From NCBI GenBank assembly GCA_022768805.1, contig JALELB010000053.1, positions 1 to 54,204 of the forward strand: a DNA stretch of 54,204 nucleotides, read 5' to 3'. The notes under the pieces are model-generated. The model ran no database searches. It was not told where the DNA came from and saw nothing but the letters and a program-made list of their open reading frames with translations. The stretch comes from Ruminococcus sp. GTDB taxonomy: Bacteria; Bacillota; Clostridia; Oscillospirales; Ruminococcaceae. Each line of letters starts with the position of its first letter. Position 1 is the stretch's first letter. The translations under genes and the position numbers were made by a program. Shown here piece after piece: positions 1 to 9,020 of this stretch.

Positions 1-20
1 CATTTCTGAACCGAACCCAT

Positions 21-49
21 GCAGCCCGCAGATTCAATCTGCGGGCTGC
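21..49. terminator. Perfect 14-bp inverted repeat
   Basis: GCAGCCCGCAGATT is followed after one base by its exact reverse complement. The plus-strand exit reads TTCTG, a weak T tract. It may terminate a plus-strand gene lying left of the window, or back up the neighbouring minus-strand terminator. Confidence 0.55.
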
Positions 50-59
50 TTCTGCATAT

Positions 60-99
60 GGAAACACCCGGCAGAACCTTGATTCTGTCGGGTGTTTCC
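60..99 (-). terminator. Terminator-like hairpin after the proline operon
   Basis: A 17-bp stem with one G-T wobble and a 6-nt loop starts 20 bp past the stop codon of the last minus-strand gene. Both arms end in GGAAACACCC / GGGTGTTTCC. The T tract is short, so termination strength is uncertain. Confidence 0.6.
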
Positions 100-118
100 G
101 GTTTCGTGGGATAGAGTA

Positions 119-1216
119 TTAAAAGGTGCCTTCCGTGGAAATGTTCTTTGCCGAGCAGATCGCATATCCTTCGGAAAGCTCCCGGACAACAAATTCCATT
201 TCCTTGGCGGTGACTGCTGCGTTTTCATCCTTCTGCCAGGAGGGAACCTCCTCCTTGTATGCTACCTTCAAGGTGTACAGATCGTCGTCCTTGCTGATTT
301 GCTCCACAACCGGTGTGTAGGAGAAATAGGCGGGCGCCGCCGGAATGTTGTAGGATTTATTGTCGGAATTATAGTAGAATCGGAGCTCTCCGGCGCCGAT
401 GCTGTGATGGGTGAACGTCAATCCCTCTCCGAACAGTCTGGCCGCATAGGTTTCGATGTCGATGGCCGGTACGGTTACAATATCCATGGTACGTTCGTAT
501 TTATCCATATCCCCGTGGATAATGAAGTCCCAGATGGCAGCGGAAAGAATCTGATCCGGATCCAGATCACTGGCAGAGGAAAAATCTGCAATATCTATTA
601 CCGCTACCGGCTCCAGGTATTCGGCAAAATCTCGTTTCTGGGCGTCGTTGTTGGCAAAGCCTGAAAACCGCTGGTGTATGCTTTTCCCGATCTGTATGCA
701 GCCCAGGATGGCGGCAAACAGGAAAAACACCCCGATCAGAAAATAGAGTATCTGCCGCCGCCGGCGTTTGCGGGCTTCAGAAACGGAAACCCCATCTGCC
801 ACCGGCAGCTTGGTCAGCAGCTCAATTTCCTCCACGTTTTCATCCAGGGCACTTTGCAGCTTTTTCAGCAGCGCCGGTTCCTGCCGCTTGGTGCGGAGCT
901 TCCGGGGTGCCGGCTCTTTCACCAGGAGCTGTGGCGGCGAGATGGGGATATCCAGCAGCGGCGGGTCTTCCGGCTCCTGGATGACTTGAATCGGCTTCGG
1001 CTTGGGCGCCGGCTCCTGCTTTTTGCGTGCCTTTTCCTTCTTCGGCGGCGGAGCGGTCTGTTCTACCGGTTCCGGGGCTGACTCCCGGGGCGGCGGAGGG
1101 GGAGCTTCCTCCCGGCGGGTGGGCTGATGATAGCCAAGCTCTGCCAGCAGATCGTCAATATCGCGCTGAGAGCTGTGTCCGGTGCGGGAAAAACGCTGTT
1201 CGGTTTCTGTTGGCAT
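119..1216 (-). CDS. Proline-rich single-pass membrane protein, function unknown
   Basis: This 365-aa protein has a polar N-terminal third rich in proline and lysine (about residues 35-105, including a run of six prolines). A basic stretch (KRRRR, 150-154) leads into one hydrophobic segment at about 155-175. The C-terminal 190 residues look like a folded extracytoplasmic domain. The layout suggests a cytoplasmic disordered tail, a single span and an external domain. I do not recognise the family. It follows proA by 33 bp and is probably the last gene of the proline operon, though nothing ties it to proline synthesis. The ATG at 1216 has AAAGGAGAAG about 12 nt upstream. Confidence 0.75.
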   Translation of the reverse strand: MPTETEQRFSRTGHSSQRDIDDLLAELGYHQPTRREEAPPPPPRESAPEPVEQTAPPPKKEKARKKQEPAPKPKPIQVIQEPEDPPLLDIPISPPQLLVKEPAPRKLRTKRQEPALLKKLQSALDENVEEIELLTKLPVADGVSVSEARKRRRRQILYFLIGVFFLFAAILGCIQIGKSIHQRFSGFANNDAQKRDFAEYLEPVAVIDIADFSSASDLDPDQILSAAIWDFIIHGDMDKYERTMDIVTVPAIDIETYAARLFGEGLTFTHHSIGAGELRFYYNSDNKSYNIPAAPAYFSYTPVVEQISKDDDLYTLKVAYKEEVPSWQKDENAAVTAKEMEFVVRELSEGYAICSAKNISTEGTF

Positions 1217-1249
1217 GGTATGTCTGCTTCTCCTTTGTGCAAAATCCGG

Positions 1250-2497
1250 TCAGCGGATTTGACCGTCACCGTTAATCAGATATTTGACTGTCGTGAGCTC
1301 CCGAAGGCCCATGGGTCCCCGGGCATGGAGCTTCTGGGTAGAAATCCCGATTTCCGCACCCATTCCGAACTCGCCGCCGTCGGTAAACCGGGTGGAGGCA
1401 TTCACATAAACCGCAGCCGCATCTACCCGGGTCTGGAACAGCCTTGCGTGCTCCAGGGAGCTGGTCACGATGGCTTCGGAATGCTTGGTGCCGTATCTGG
1501 CAATGTGGGCAATGGCCTCCTCAATGGAATCCACCACCTTAACGGAAATATCATAGGACAGATACTCCCGTGCGTAATCCTCCTCCGTGGCGGGCTGCAC
1601 ATCCGGCCCCAGAATGGAACGGGTGACCGGACAGCCGTGAATGATCACCTTGTGTTCATCCAGCCTTGCCTTGATGAGTGGCAGTGCCTGACGGGCAATA
1701 TCCTGATGTACCAGCAGGCTCTCCACTGCATTGCATACGGAGGGACGCTGGGTTTTGCCGTTGTCAATGATATTCACTGCCATTTCCAGATCCGCACTGT
1801 CATCCACATAGACGTGGCAGTTGCCGGTGCCGGTCTGGATCACCGGTACGGTTGCATGCTCCACCACTGCCCGGATGAGTCCGGCGCCGCCCCGGGGACT
1901 CAGCACATCCAGATAGTCATTCATCCGCATCATCTGTTCTGCGGCTTCGTGGGAGGTATCCTCTACAAACTGGACTACGTCCTGGGGCAGCCCTGCGCTG
2001 GCTACAGCATCCCGCATGACAGAAACCAGGCAGGCGTTGGAGCACAGGGCTTCCTTGCCGCCCCGGAGTATGACCGCATTGCCCGCCTTCAGGCAAAGGG
2101 TGGCTGCGTCCACGGTCACATTGGGCCGGGATTCAAAAATAATGCCGATGACGCCCAGGGGAACCCGGGTTTTGAGAATTTGCAGGCCGTTGGGACGGAT
2201 TGTGCCCTGTTCCACGGAGCCCACAACATCGTCCATGTCGATCAGGGTGCGCACGCTTGCCGCAATGGCCACAATGCGCTGGGGATTGAGCAGCAGTCTG
2301 TCCTGCATGGTCTGGGACATGCCGTTGGCAACCGCCCGTTCCAGATCCTCTGCATTCTTCCGGACAATCTCCTCCGTGTTTGCCACCAGAGCGTCAGCAA
2401 TGGCGGCGAGGGCTGCGTTCTTCACTGCCGGTGCAGCAGCAGCGATGATGGGTGCAGCGGCCTGTGCTCTTTTTCCAAGTTCCATTACGTCGGTCAT
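1250..2497 (-). CDS. proA: Glutamate-5-semialdehyde dehydrogenase (gamma-glutamyl phosphate reductase)
   Basis: ProA reduces gamma-glutamyl phosphate to glutamate semialdehyde with NADPH, the second step of proline synthesis. The protein is 415 aa, the usual length. It shows FESRPNVTVDAA near residue 123, LSPRGGAGLI near 200, and the catalytic cysteine in RPSVCNAVESL (about Cys255). I chose the ATG at 2497 (MTDVMELGKRAQ) because AAAGG lies 9 nt upstream; the in-frame ATG at 2506 is too close to that site. It sits 50 bp after proB in the same operon. Confidence 0.96.
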   Translation of the reverse strand: MTDVMELGKRAQAAAPIIAAAAPAVKNAALAAIADALVANTEEIVRKNAEDLERAVANGMSQTMQDRLLLNPQRIVAIAASVRTLIDMDDVVGSVEQGTIRPNGLQILKTRVPLGVIGIIFESRPNVTVDAATLCLKAGNAVILRGGKEALCSNACLVSVMRDAVASAGLPQDVVQFVEDTSHEAAEQMMRMNDYLDVLSPRGGAGLIRAVVEHATVPVIQTGTGNCHVYVDDSADLEMAVNIIDNGKTQRPSVCNAVESLLVHQDIARQALPLIKARLDEHKVIIHGCPVTRSILGPDVQPATEEDYAREYLSYDISVKVVDSIEEAIAHIARYGTKHSEAIVTSSLEHARLFQTRVDAAAVYVNASTRFTDGGEFGMGAEIGISTQKLHARGPMGLRELTTVKYLINGDGQIR

Positions 2498-2547
2498 ATA
2501 AACCATCCTTTCTTGTCGGCTGCATGATGCAGCATGGCGGAATCGGA

Positions 2548-3339
2548 TTAACGGGGCTGTGCCAGAAAGCGCGTGCCTACGGGCTTATCATCAAAGAGAT
2601 CGTAAAGCAGCTCCGGCTGGCTGCCGTTGAGAATCACCATATCAATGCCGGCAGCAGTTGCGATTTTGGCTGCGTTGATCTTAGTTGCCATTCCGCCGGT
2701 TCCCAGGGCAGAGCCTGCGCCTCCGGCAATGGATTCAATATATGCGTCAATATGCTCCACCACCGGGATCAGCTGTGCGTCCCCGCAGCGGCGGGGATCC
2801 TCGGAGTACAGTCCGTCAATATCGGAAAGGATCAGCAGCAGGTCTGCCTCAACAAGGGATGCCACCAGTGCGGACAGGGAATCGTTTTCCCCGATCTCAA
2901 GCTCCAGCTCGTCAATGGCAACCGTGTCGTTTTCGTTGAAAACGGGAATCACGTTCATGTCCATCAGCCGCTGGAAGCAATTCTTTACGTTCTGGATCCG
3001 TCCGTTTTCCAGAATGGTCTTGGTCAGCAGGATCTGGGCCACGGTGATCCCGTAGTTTGCAAACTGCTGATCGTACATGTCCATCAGCTCACACTGTCCC
3101 ACGGCGGCGGCTGCCTGCTTGGTGGGGGTATCCTTCGGGCGTTCCAGCAGCCGCAGCTTGCCGCAGCCCAGTGCGATCGCACCGGAGGAAACCAGGATGA
3201 TTTCCTTGCCGGCGTTGTGCAGATCCGCCAGGATCCGGATCAGGTTGTGTACCCGGCGAAGATTCAGTCTGCCGGTTTTATGGGTCAGCGTGGAGGAACC
3301 CAGCTTGACCACCACGCGTTTTTTTTCAGAAATGTTCAA
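2548..3339 (-). CDS. proB: Glutamate 5-kinase, short form without PUA domain
   Basis: ProB phosphorylates glutamate, the first and feedback-controlled step of proline synthesis. The amino-acid kinase fold is visible: VVKLGSSTLT at the N terminus, LVSSGAIALG near 50, and IPVFNENDTVA in the middle. At 263 aa it lacks the C-terminal PUA domain found in many ProB proteins. The start is taken as TTG at 3339 (LNISEKKRVVVKLG) because GAGGT lies 9 nt upstream and overlaps the previous stop codon. An ATG 36 codons upstream in frame would lie inside the preceding gene and add unrelated residues. Confidence 0.94.
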   Translation of the reverse strand: MNISEKKRVVVKLGSSTLTHKTGRLNLRRVHNLIRILADLHNAGKEIILVSSGAIALGCGKLRLLERPKDTPTKQAAAAVGQCELMDMYDQQFANYGITVAQILLTKTILENGRIQNVKNCFQRLMDMNVIPVFNENDTVAIDELELEIGENDSLSALVASLVEADLLLILSDIDGLYSEDPRRCGDAQLIPVVEHIDAYIESIAGGAGSALGTGGMATKINAAKIATAAGIDMVILNGSQPELLYDLFDDKPVGTRFLAQPR

Positions 3340-3350
3340 AGTATCCGACC

Positions 3351-4304
3351 TCAGTTTACCAGATTTTGCGGGTTTCCCGCAAGGAAATGTTCCAGATTGT
3401 CTGTGACGATCTGCAAAAGACGCTGCCGTGTTTCCAGGGGTGCCCATGCGATATGGGGTGTGATGACACAGTTTTTCGCATGCCGCAGGGGCGTGTCCGG
3501 AGACATGGGCTCCTGCTGCAGCACATCCAGGTATGCGCCGGCGATGACGTCATTGTTGAGGGCATCTGCCAGATCGTGCTCTGCCACCACGCCGCCCCGG
3601 GAGGTGTTGATGAGAATGGCCGAGGGCTTCATGCTGCCAAGGCGGATGGCGTTGACCAGCTCCTTCGTCTCCTCTGTCAGGGGGCAGTGCAGGGTCAGCA
3701 CGTCTGCCCTTGCAAATGCCTCTGCGATGGTGACCATGGGATAAGGGGGATTTTCCGGCACAGTACGGGTGCTGACCAGCACCCGCATGCCGAATGCGTC
3801 AGCAATGCGGGCAACGGCTTTGCCGATGCTGCCGAAGCCGATGATGGACAGGGTTTTCCCGGCAAGCTCCATAGTGGGAAAGGGGAAACAGGAGAAGGTG
3901 GGGGACTTACACCACTTTCCCTGCCGCACGTCCAGGTTATAGAGGGGCAGCTTGCAGAAATGATCCAGCATAAAGGCAAATACCAGCTGAGCCACTGCGT
4001 TGGTGGAATAGCTGCCGGCGTTGCAGACCCGGATGCCCCGGGCGGTGGCAGCAGGAATGTCCACATTATTGTAGCCGGTGGCAAACAGCCCGATATATCG
4101 GAGGTTCGGACAGGCATCCATAACGGCTTTGGTGATGGGCACCTTGTTGCACAGCACCAGCTCTGCATCCCCGATGCGTTCCGCAGCCTCCTCCGGCCGG
4201 GTCAGGCCGTAGCAGTCGATTTCGCTGGCAAAGGGACGGAAGCATTCCGGGGAAAGATCCCCGTTAGCTGTCATGGTGTCCCAATCCAGAATGACAAGCC
4301 TCAT
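3351..4304 (-). CDS. D-2-hydroxyacid dehydrogenase, NAD-binding (glycerate dehydrogenase-like)
   Basis: This 317-aa protein belongs to the D-isomer-specific 2-hydroxyacid dehydrogenases, which interconvert 2-hydroxyacids and 2-ketoacids with NAD(H). The dinucleotide loop IIGFGSIGKAVA lies around residue 150. The catalytic arginine is in NTSRGGVVAEHDL, the glutamate in QQEPMSPDTPL, and the histidine in ITPHIAWAP. Its overall look, including LFATGYNNVDIPAA, fits the hydroxypyruvate/glycerate branch, but substrate cannot be fixed from sequence. The ATG overlaps the stop of the upstream gene by 4 bases (ATGA), and its own stop is 11 bp before proB, so it is co-transcribed with the proline genes. 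Confidence 0.88.
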   Translation of the reverse strand: MRLVILDWDTMTANGDLSPECFRPFASEIDCYGLTRPEEAAERIGDAELVLCNKVPITKAVMDACPNLRYIGLFATGYNNVDIPAATARGIRVCNAGSYSTNAVAQLVFAFMLDHFCKLPLYNLDVRQGKWCKSPTFSCFPFPTMELAGKTLSIIGFGSIGKAVARIADAFGMRVLVSTRTVPENPPYPMVTIAEAFARADVLTLHCPLTEETKELVNAIRLGSMKPSAILINTSRGGVVAEHDLADALNNDVIAGAYLDVLQQEPMSPDTPLRHAKNCVITPHIAWAPLETRQRLLQIVTDNLEHFLAGNPQNLVN

Positions 4305-4612
4305 GCTTTCGATGCCTCATCAGGCTTGTCTGCAGGGGCTTTCTGCTTTGCCCGGAGGTGGTCTATGCAGACGGTTACAACTGCCAGAAGCAGCATCACC
4401 AGTTCAAAGATTCCTATTCCGTAAAACCAGGTCTGGCTGTCGTTGATATACAGCAGAAGCGTTGCGGGAACCGCCACAGCAAAGATCAGCTGATATGCCC
4501 GGCGCAGGCGGATGAACTGAATGACAAAGAATATGGTGGCAATCACACAGAAGATCAGGTGGGACTGAAACGGCAGCGGAAAAACGGTAGTTTTCATATG
4601 TACGGGCTGCAA
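4301..4612 (-). CDS. Small membrane protein, function unknown
   Basis: The protein has about 103 aa with three likely membrane spans (LIFCVIATIFFVIQFI, then YQLIFAVAVPATLLLYI, then the IFELVMLLLAVVTVCI stretch) and a charged tail ending DKPDEASKA. The family is not recognised. Two starts are possible. TTG at 4612 has GGAG at the right distance (9 nt). ATG at 4597 is separated from the same GGAG by a hairpin. It is the first gene of the proline operon and overlaps the next start by 4 bases. Confidence 0.7.
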   Translation of the reverse strand: MQPVHMKTTVFPLPFQSHLIFCVIATIFFVIQFIRLRRAYQLIFAVAVPATLLLYINDSQTWFYGIGIFELVMLLLAVVTVCIDHLRAKQKAPADKPDEASKA

Positions 4613-4620
4613 ATGCAGCC
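4605..4620 (-). promoter_or_regulatory. Hairpin at the translation start of the first operon gene
   Basis: GGCTGC-AAAT-GCAGCC forms a 6-bp stem between the ribosome-binding site and the ATG at 4597, and it contains the alternative TTG start at 4612. Folding would hide the TTG and bring GGAG to within about 8 nt of the ATG. Confidence 0.4.
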
Positions 4621-4685
4621 ACTCCTTTCTCGAGATCGGTCGATTATTTGCCCGGCTTGTATCCGGGCGATGGCTGAATAAATAT

Positions 4686-4714
4686 AGTATAACATGAAAC
4701 AGTGGAATTTTCAA
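4686..4714 (-). promoter_or_regulatory. Sigma-A promoter of the proline operon
   Basis: On the minus strand TTGAAA (4714-4709) and TATACT (4691-4686) are separated by 17 bp. Transcription would start near 4679, giving a leader of about 67 nt before the TTG start. The leader holds a GCCCGG/CCGGGC hairpin at 4650-4668. The rest of 4715-4892 shows no gene. Confidence 0.8.
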
Positions 4715-4805
4715 GTACATCTGCATAGCTTTTCGCATTCCGGCTCGATTTTTGAACGCTGTGCCGAAGCCTGTCGGATTATCTGCATACACCGCAGGAA
4801 AATCC

Positions 4806-4818
4806 AAAAGGACTCCGG
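4806..4818 (+). repeat. Left copy of the 13-bp inverted repeat
   Basis: AAAAGGACTCCGG here is matched exactly in inverted orientation at 10436-10448, at the opposite edge of the AT-rich block. Confidence 0.55.
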
Positions 4819-4892
4819 GGATTAGGCCGATACCAATATAGACGTTTTCAAAGAAACTATTATAAAAGACCTATACAGCAGGCTATGAAAAC

Positions 4893-4928
4893 AAAACAGG
4901 CGGAACTTTTTAAGTTTCTGCCTGTTTT
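4893..4928 (-). terminator. Intrinsic terminator of the exporter operon
   Basis: AAAACAGGC pairs with GCCTGTTTT, with inner pairing GAACTT/AAGTTTC. The minus-strand exit is TTTTGTTTT. It lies about 50 bp after the stop codon at 4977. Confidence 0.75.
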
Positions 4929-4976
4929 ATATTTGTTTAAATACAATGATTTGGTTTATTTATAAGCGATAATACT

Positions 4977-6953
4977 TCAATATATCCTAATTAAAAAAAG
5001 ATTTAAAAGCTTACGCCAGAAACTGAGCTTTTCCTCTTCAGGTTCTTTCGCTTCTTCCGTTTCCGGAATTTCGATCGGGTCTGTTTTTATTACAAACTGA
5101 ACTGATCTGACAGATGTATTCTTTTCCGACACAAAAGAAACCGTTTCGCTGTCAGAACCCCTGATGGATGAAAGTATGTCGTCTATTTTATTTTCTATTT
5201 CTTCGTCCATTCCGGAGGTTTTGCCTTTCAGTTCTCCTGTACCGTCAGAAAGCTTGCCTGCACCATCGCACAGTTCAGCTATTCCGTCATACAGATCGCA
5301 AACACTGCTGTCAAGAGTTCTGGAACCTTCCACTAAGGTTTTGCTTCCCTGTGCAAGGCCCTGAGCACCGCTTGTGAGCTGTGAGTATCCCTTAACGATC
5401 TTGTCAACGCCTGAGGTATAGGCGTTTATCCCGCCGTCAAGCTCCGAATATTGCGCAGAAAGTTTATTTATGCCATCTGAAAGCTTGCTTACGTTTACAA
5501 GCATGGTGCTGAGGGTGTCTGCAAGATTGCTGATGGATTTATCAAATTGGCTATAGCTCTTTTCAAGCTCTGCAAGTCCGGAATAAAGCTGTGAGATTCC
5601 ATCGGAAAGACTGTTTAAATACTGTTCAGTACCGTAAATCGCACCATTGTTTGCCTGAAGCAACTGTACTGTCTGCGAAAGCTGATAGATTTGTGACTGG
5701 AGCAGAGCCGACTGATTTTCATAACCGGGTATTCCCTGAATCTGTAAAAGTGCAGTATTAAGCTCTGCTATCTGTGCATTCAGGTTTTCTATCGCCTGTG
5801 CATTGCCGGATGAAAGAGCATCAATATCCAGTCCGTTTGCAGACATGGCAGCCTTGTACTGGGCATAAGCCAGATTATCTTTAATCTCTTTGGCACCGTT
5901 TTTTAAATCGGTGATACCTGTCTGTATCTCACCGGAAGCTGCGGTAAGTGTTTTGAGATTGTCCGTATCTGTAGAAACTGCATTCAGTGACGACTGTATC
6001 TCTGACAGTGCGGATTTCACCTGAGATGAGCCTGACGTCAAATTATCGGACTGAGCATTCAGCGCATTAAGTCCGCTCTGAAGATTTATTATACCGTTTG
6101 AGAGTTTTGTGATTCCGCTGTCAAGGGATTGTACTCCGTCTGAAAGCGTTGAAGAGCCACTCTTTAAGCTGCTGCCGCCGTCTTTAAGCTCTCCGCTTCC
6201 GTCAAAAAGCTGGTTTGCACCGTCATCAATTATTTCTATGCCGTCATGAAGCTCTGTGACCTTGTCGGTTATCTCGCTGTCGTCAATCTCTATATCAAGG
6301 TTCATTTTTACTCCGTTTATTGATGCGGCAGGCATTTCAAAATGCTTTACATTTGCAGTGATTGAAGTGTCAATGCCCTTCCCCGGAAGAACGGTATATG
6401 AGATCTGCTTGCTGCTGCCGATATTTGCTATTGTTGCGCCGTCTGCTTTTATGTCGCTGCATATTTTTGTATCGAGAGTGAACGCCGCCTGAAGAGCGAA
6501 ACTGTCATAAAAATCAGTTCTGCACTTGTTGTTTTTCTCTATCTTGAATTTTATTTCAAGACTGCCGCTCTTGCCTGCAATTTCTTCGGGCGTCAGTTCC
6601 TTGCCGTCAAGGAAATATTTTATTGAGATATTCCACGGGATTTCCGCATAGGTAAGAGTGCCCTGACAGTATGCTTTTTCGCTGTCAGTTGAAAAAGTGA
6701 TTTTATCACCGTCCACTGTAACCGTATCGTTGGTGTTCAGCAGTTTTACGTCGGTATAATCGCCGTAATCTGTCACATCACCTTTTCCGAAAATATTTAC
6801 CGCATAAACTCCGTTAACAGAACCTCCAGCATCTGACATAATATAAATAACTTCTTCCTTGCCAGTTGTTTCCGATGCTGATACAGGGATTGCAGACGGT
6901 ATAAGCATCAATACGGCAAGTCCTGCGGAAATGGTTTTGTATAATACTTTCAT
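4977..6953 (-). CDS. Secreted/anchored coiled-coil protein with X-X-X-Leu-X-X-Gly heptad repeats
   Basis: This protein has about 658 aa and an N-terminal signal sequence (LYKTISAGLAVLMLIPSA, processed near SAS). Residues around 30-230 form a globular beta-rich domain. From about 235 there is a long series of LxxG-spaced heptads (SLKSG, TLSDG, SLDSG, KLSNG, NLQSG and more) broken by coiled-coil stretches. The C terminus is acidic, then ends in a short hydrophobic stretch (FWRKLLNLFLIRIY). Such heptad-repeat proteins occur next to MMPL or YhgE/Pip exporters in Firmicutes and probably act with them outside the membrane; the exact role is not known. The start at 6953 has AAAGGTG upstream and lies 5 nt before the exporter's stop codon. 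Confidence 0.8.
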   Translation of the reverse strand: MKVLYKTISAGLAVLMLIPSAIPVSASETTGKEEVIYIMSDAGGSVNGVYAVNIFGKGDVTDYGDYTDVKLLNTNDTVTVDGDKITFSTDSEKAYCQGTLTYAEIPWNISIKYFLDGKELTPEEIAGKSGSLEIKFKIEKNNKCRTDFYDSFALQAAFTLDTKICSDIKADGATIANIGSSKQISYTVLPGKGIDTSITANVKHFEMPAASINGVKMNLDIEIDDSEITDKVTELHDGIEIIDDGANQLFDGSGELKDGGSSLKSGSSTLSDGVQSLDSGITKLSNGIINLQSGLNALNAQSDNLTSGSSQVKSALSEIQSSLNAVSTDTDNLKTLTAASGEIQTGITDLKNGAKEIKDNLAYAQYKAAMSANGLDIDALSSGNAQAIENLNAQIAELNTALLQIQGIPGYENQSALLQSQIYQLSQTVQLLQANNGAIYGTEQYLNSLSDGISQLYSGLAELEKSYSQFDKSISNLADTLSTMLVNVSKLSDGINKLSAQYSELDGGINAYTSGVDKIVKGYSQLTSGAQGLAQGSKTLVEGSRTLDSSVCDLYDGIAELCDGAGKLSDGTGELKGKTSGMDEEIENKIDDILSSIRGSDSETVSFVSEKNTSVRSVQFVIKTDPIEIPETEEAKEPEEEKLSFWRKLLNLFLIRIY

Positions 6954-6958
6954 CGCTA

Positions 6959-9019
6959 TCACCTTTCACAATAAAAATCGGTATTCCTTGTGGTTTTCTG
7001 AATAAGCTTATCAAACAGATAAAGCAATCCCGGTACTACGAACATGACTATGCCCAGTGAGCAGAGCGTACCTCTTCCAAGGAAAATTCCCAGTTGAGCC
7101 AGAAGTCCGTGGGATGAGATGAATCCCAGCAGAAATCCTACAACAGTAAGAGCACTTCCCGAGGTGAGTATGGAAACGGAACAGGAGGAAATTGTCTGCA
7201 CAACAGCCTGTTTTTTCGGCATCTCCCTGCGGTATTCCATATATCTGTCCGTCATAAGAATAGCATAGTCCACCGTTGCGCCGAGCTGTATAGAGCTGAT
7301 GATAAGATATGCGATGTAGAAAATGGCATTGTCCGTAAAATAAGGGAAAGACAGATTGAGCCATATCGCTGTTTCAATACTCAGCACCAGAATTACCGGC
7401 AGGCTGATTGATTTCATGGTAATGAGCAGAACAATAAATACTGCACCAATTGCTAAAAGGTTCACTTTCATCATGTCACTTGTGACTGTATTCATCAGAT
7501 CGTAGGTGCTCACTCCGTTTCCGGCAAGATAATAGTTATCCCTGTAAAACTCCTCTGCCGTACTGCGTATTTCTTCAACAAGTTCAAATGTGCTTTCTCC
7601 CTCATAGTCAATATCGAGAGAAAGTACCATTCTGCTGTAATTGTCAGAAACCAGCATTGACAGTGTATCCTCGTCCAGATATTCCTCAGGTATCTCTGCC
7701 CCTACAGTATCAACATAGGAAATAATATCTACCACCTGGGGGAGCTTTTTCAGCTCATCTGATAGCTCCTTCTGGGTTTCATTATCGCCCTTTGGTACCA
7801 TGAGGACATAGGTGTCGCTTTTACCGAATACGTCCTCTATAAGCGCAGTATCCGCACCAAGCTTTGTACTTTCATCGAAAATATGAGAAGATCCGTAGTA
7901 ATAATCATTTGCGTTTGACGCCAGGAATGCAGGAGCGATTATTACGGCAAACAGACAGACAAAGGGTATCATGACATGACTCACGAATCTGCCGAACCGC
8001 TGAAAATCCGGAACAAATTTTCTGTGATGCGTCCTGTCCACCAGCTTATGTACTTTAAGGATAAAGTTAGGCATGAACACAAATACGCATATAAGGCTTA
8101 TTGCCACGCCCTTCGCAAGTACAAGACCAAGGTCAGGACCTATCCTGAATCTCATGAGACATAATGCCGCAAATCCTATAACAGTAGTAAGTCCGCTGGA
8201 AAGAATAGAGTTTGTAGACTTGCAGAGTGCGTCCACCATTGCTTCTCTCGGGTCTGAAAAGCTGTTTCTGCTTTCCTCAAAGCGATGCAGCAGGAATACC
8301 GCATAATCCAGAGAAACCGCAAGCTGTAAAATCGCACCGGCTGCATTGGAAACAAAGGAGATTTCCCCGAAAATAACATTGCTTCCCATATTGATAAGAA
8401 TGGCAACTCCAAGACCTATAAGGATGATGAATGGTTCGGCCCATGATGATGTTGTCAGGATCAATATTAAAAGTACAAATATTACAGCAATTGACGCTAT
8501 TACTGCAATTTCCTTTACGGTACTTACCGTTGCCACCTGTGTGGATACCGCCGAGCCTTCCATGGCGTTATCCTCTCCGATGATATCCCGGATAGCAGGC
8601 ACTGCGTCAAGTATGTATTCCTCCTCGATAGCAATAGAATACAGTGCCGTATTATCCTTGTAATAATTTTCAACAACGTCCTTGCCCTGCATTTCAAGGG
8701 GTATTGTCATGTCTATGCTGTCGTCCAGCCACGTTACGCTTGAAATGCCCTCCACCGCTTCTATTTTTTTCTTGTATTCCAGAGCCTGTGGGATAGTCAC
8801 ATCACGTATCATCACTCGTGCATTGGGAATACCACCGTCAAATTCCTCGTTCATAACGTCAAGTGAAACCGTGGATTTGCTGTCTTCCGGCAGGTAGTCG
8901 TTCATATCATAATTGACCGACACAAGTCCTCTCAAAACCGCTCCGCATAGCGCAAGCAGTATAAAAATTACAATAACAAGCTTAGGCTTTGAAGTTATGC
9001 ACTGAAAAAATTTTTTCAA
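6959..9019 (-). CDS. MMPL/RND-family membrane transporter
   Basis: At 686 aa this has the two-fold RND/MMPL layout. Each half has one membrane span, a large extracellular loop, then five or so spans. The paired motif is seen in each half as SLDYAVFLLHRFEES and ATVDYAILMTDRYMEYR. Family members export lipids, peptides or drugs using ion gradients; the substrate here is unknown. The start codon is TTG (TTG AAA AAA) with AAGGAGG 9 nt upstream, and the small upstream gene stops 1 bp before it. The following heptad-repeat gene begins within a few bases of its stop. TetR control is likely. Confidence 0.9.
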   Translation of the reverse strand: MKKFFQCITSKPKLVIVIFILLALCGAVLRGLVSVNYDMNDYLPEDSKSTVSLDVMNEEFDGGIPNARVMIRDVTIPQALEYKKKIEAVEGISSVTWLDDSIDMTIPLEMQGKDVVENYYKDNTALYSIAIEEEYILDAVPAIRDIIGEDNAMEGSAVSTQVATVSTVKEIAVIASIAVIFVLLILILTTSSWAEPFIILIGLGVAILINMGSNVIFGEISFVSNAAGAILQLAVSLDYAVFLLHRFEESRNSFSDPREAMVDALCKSTNSILSSGLTTVIGFAALCLMRFRIGPDLGLVLAKGVAISLICVFVFMPNFILKVHKLVDRTHHRKFVPDFQRFGRFVSHVMIPFVCLFAVIIAPAFLASNANDYYYGSSHIFDESTKLGADTALIEDVFGKSDTYVLMVPKGDNETQKELSDELKKLPQVVDIISYVDTVGAEIPEEYLDEDTLSMLVSDNYSRMVLSLDIDYEGESTFELVEEIRSTAEEFYRDNYYLAGNGVSTYDLMNTVTSDMMKVNLLAIGAVFIVLLITMKSISLPVILVLSIETAIWLNLSFPYFTDNAIFYIAYLIISSIQLGATVDYAILMTDRYMEYRREMPKKQAVVQTISSCSVSILTSGSALTVVGFLLGFISSHGLLAQLGIFLGRGTLCSLGIVMFVVPGLLYLFDKLIQKTTRNTDFYCER

Positions 9020-9020
9020 A

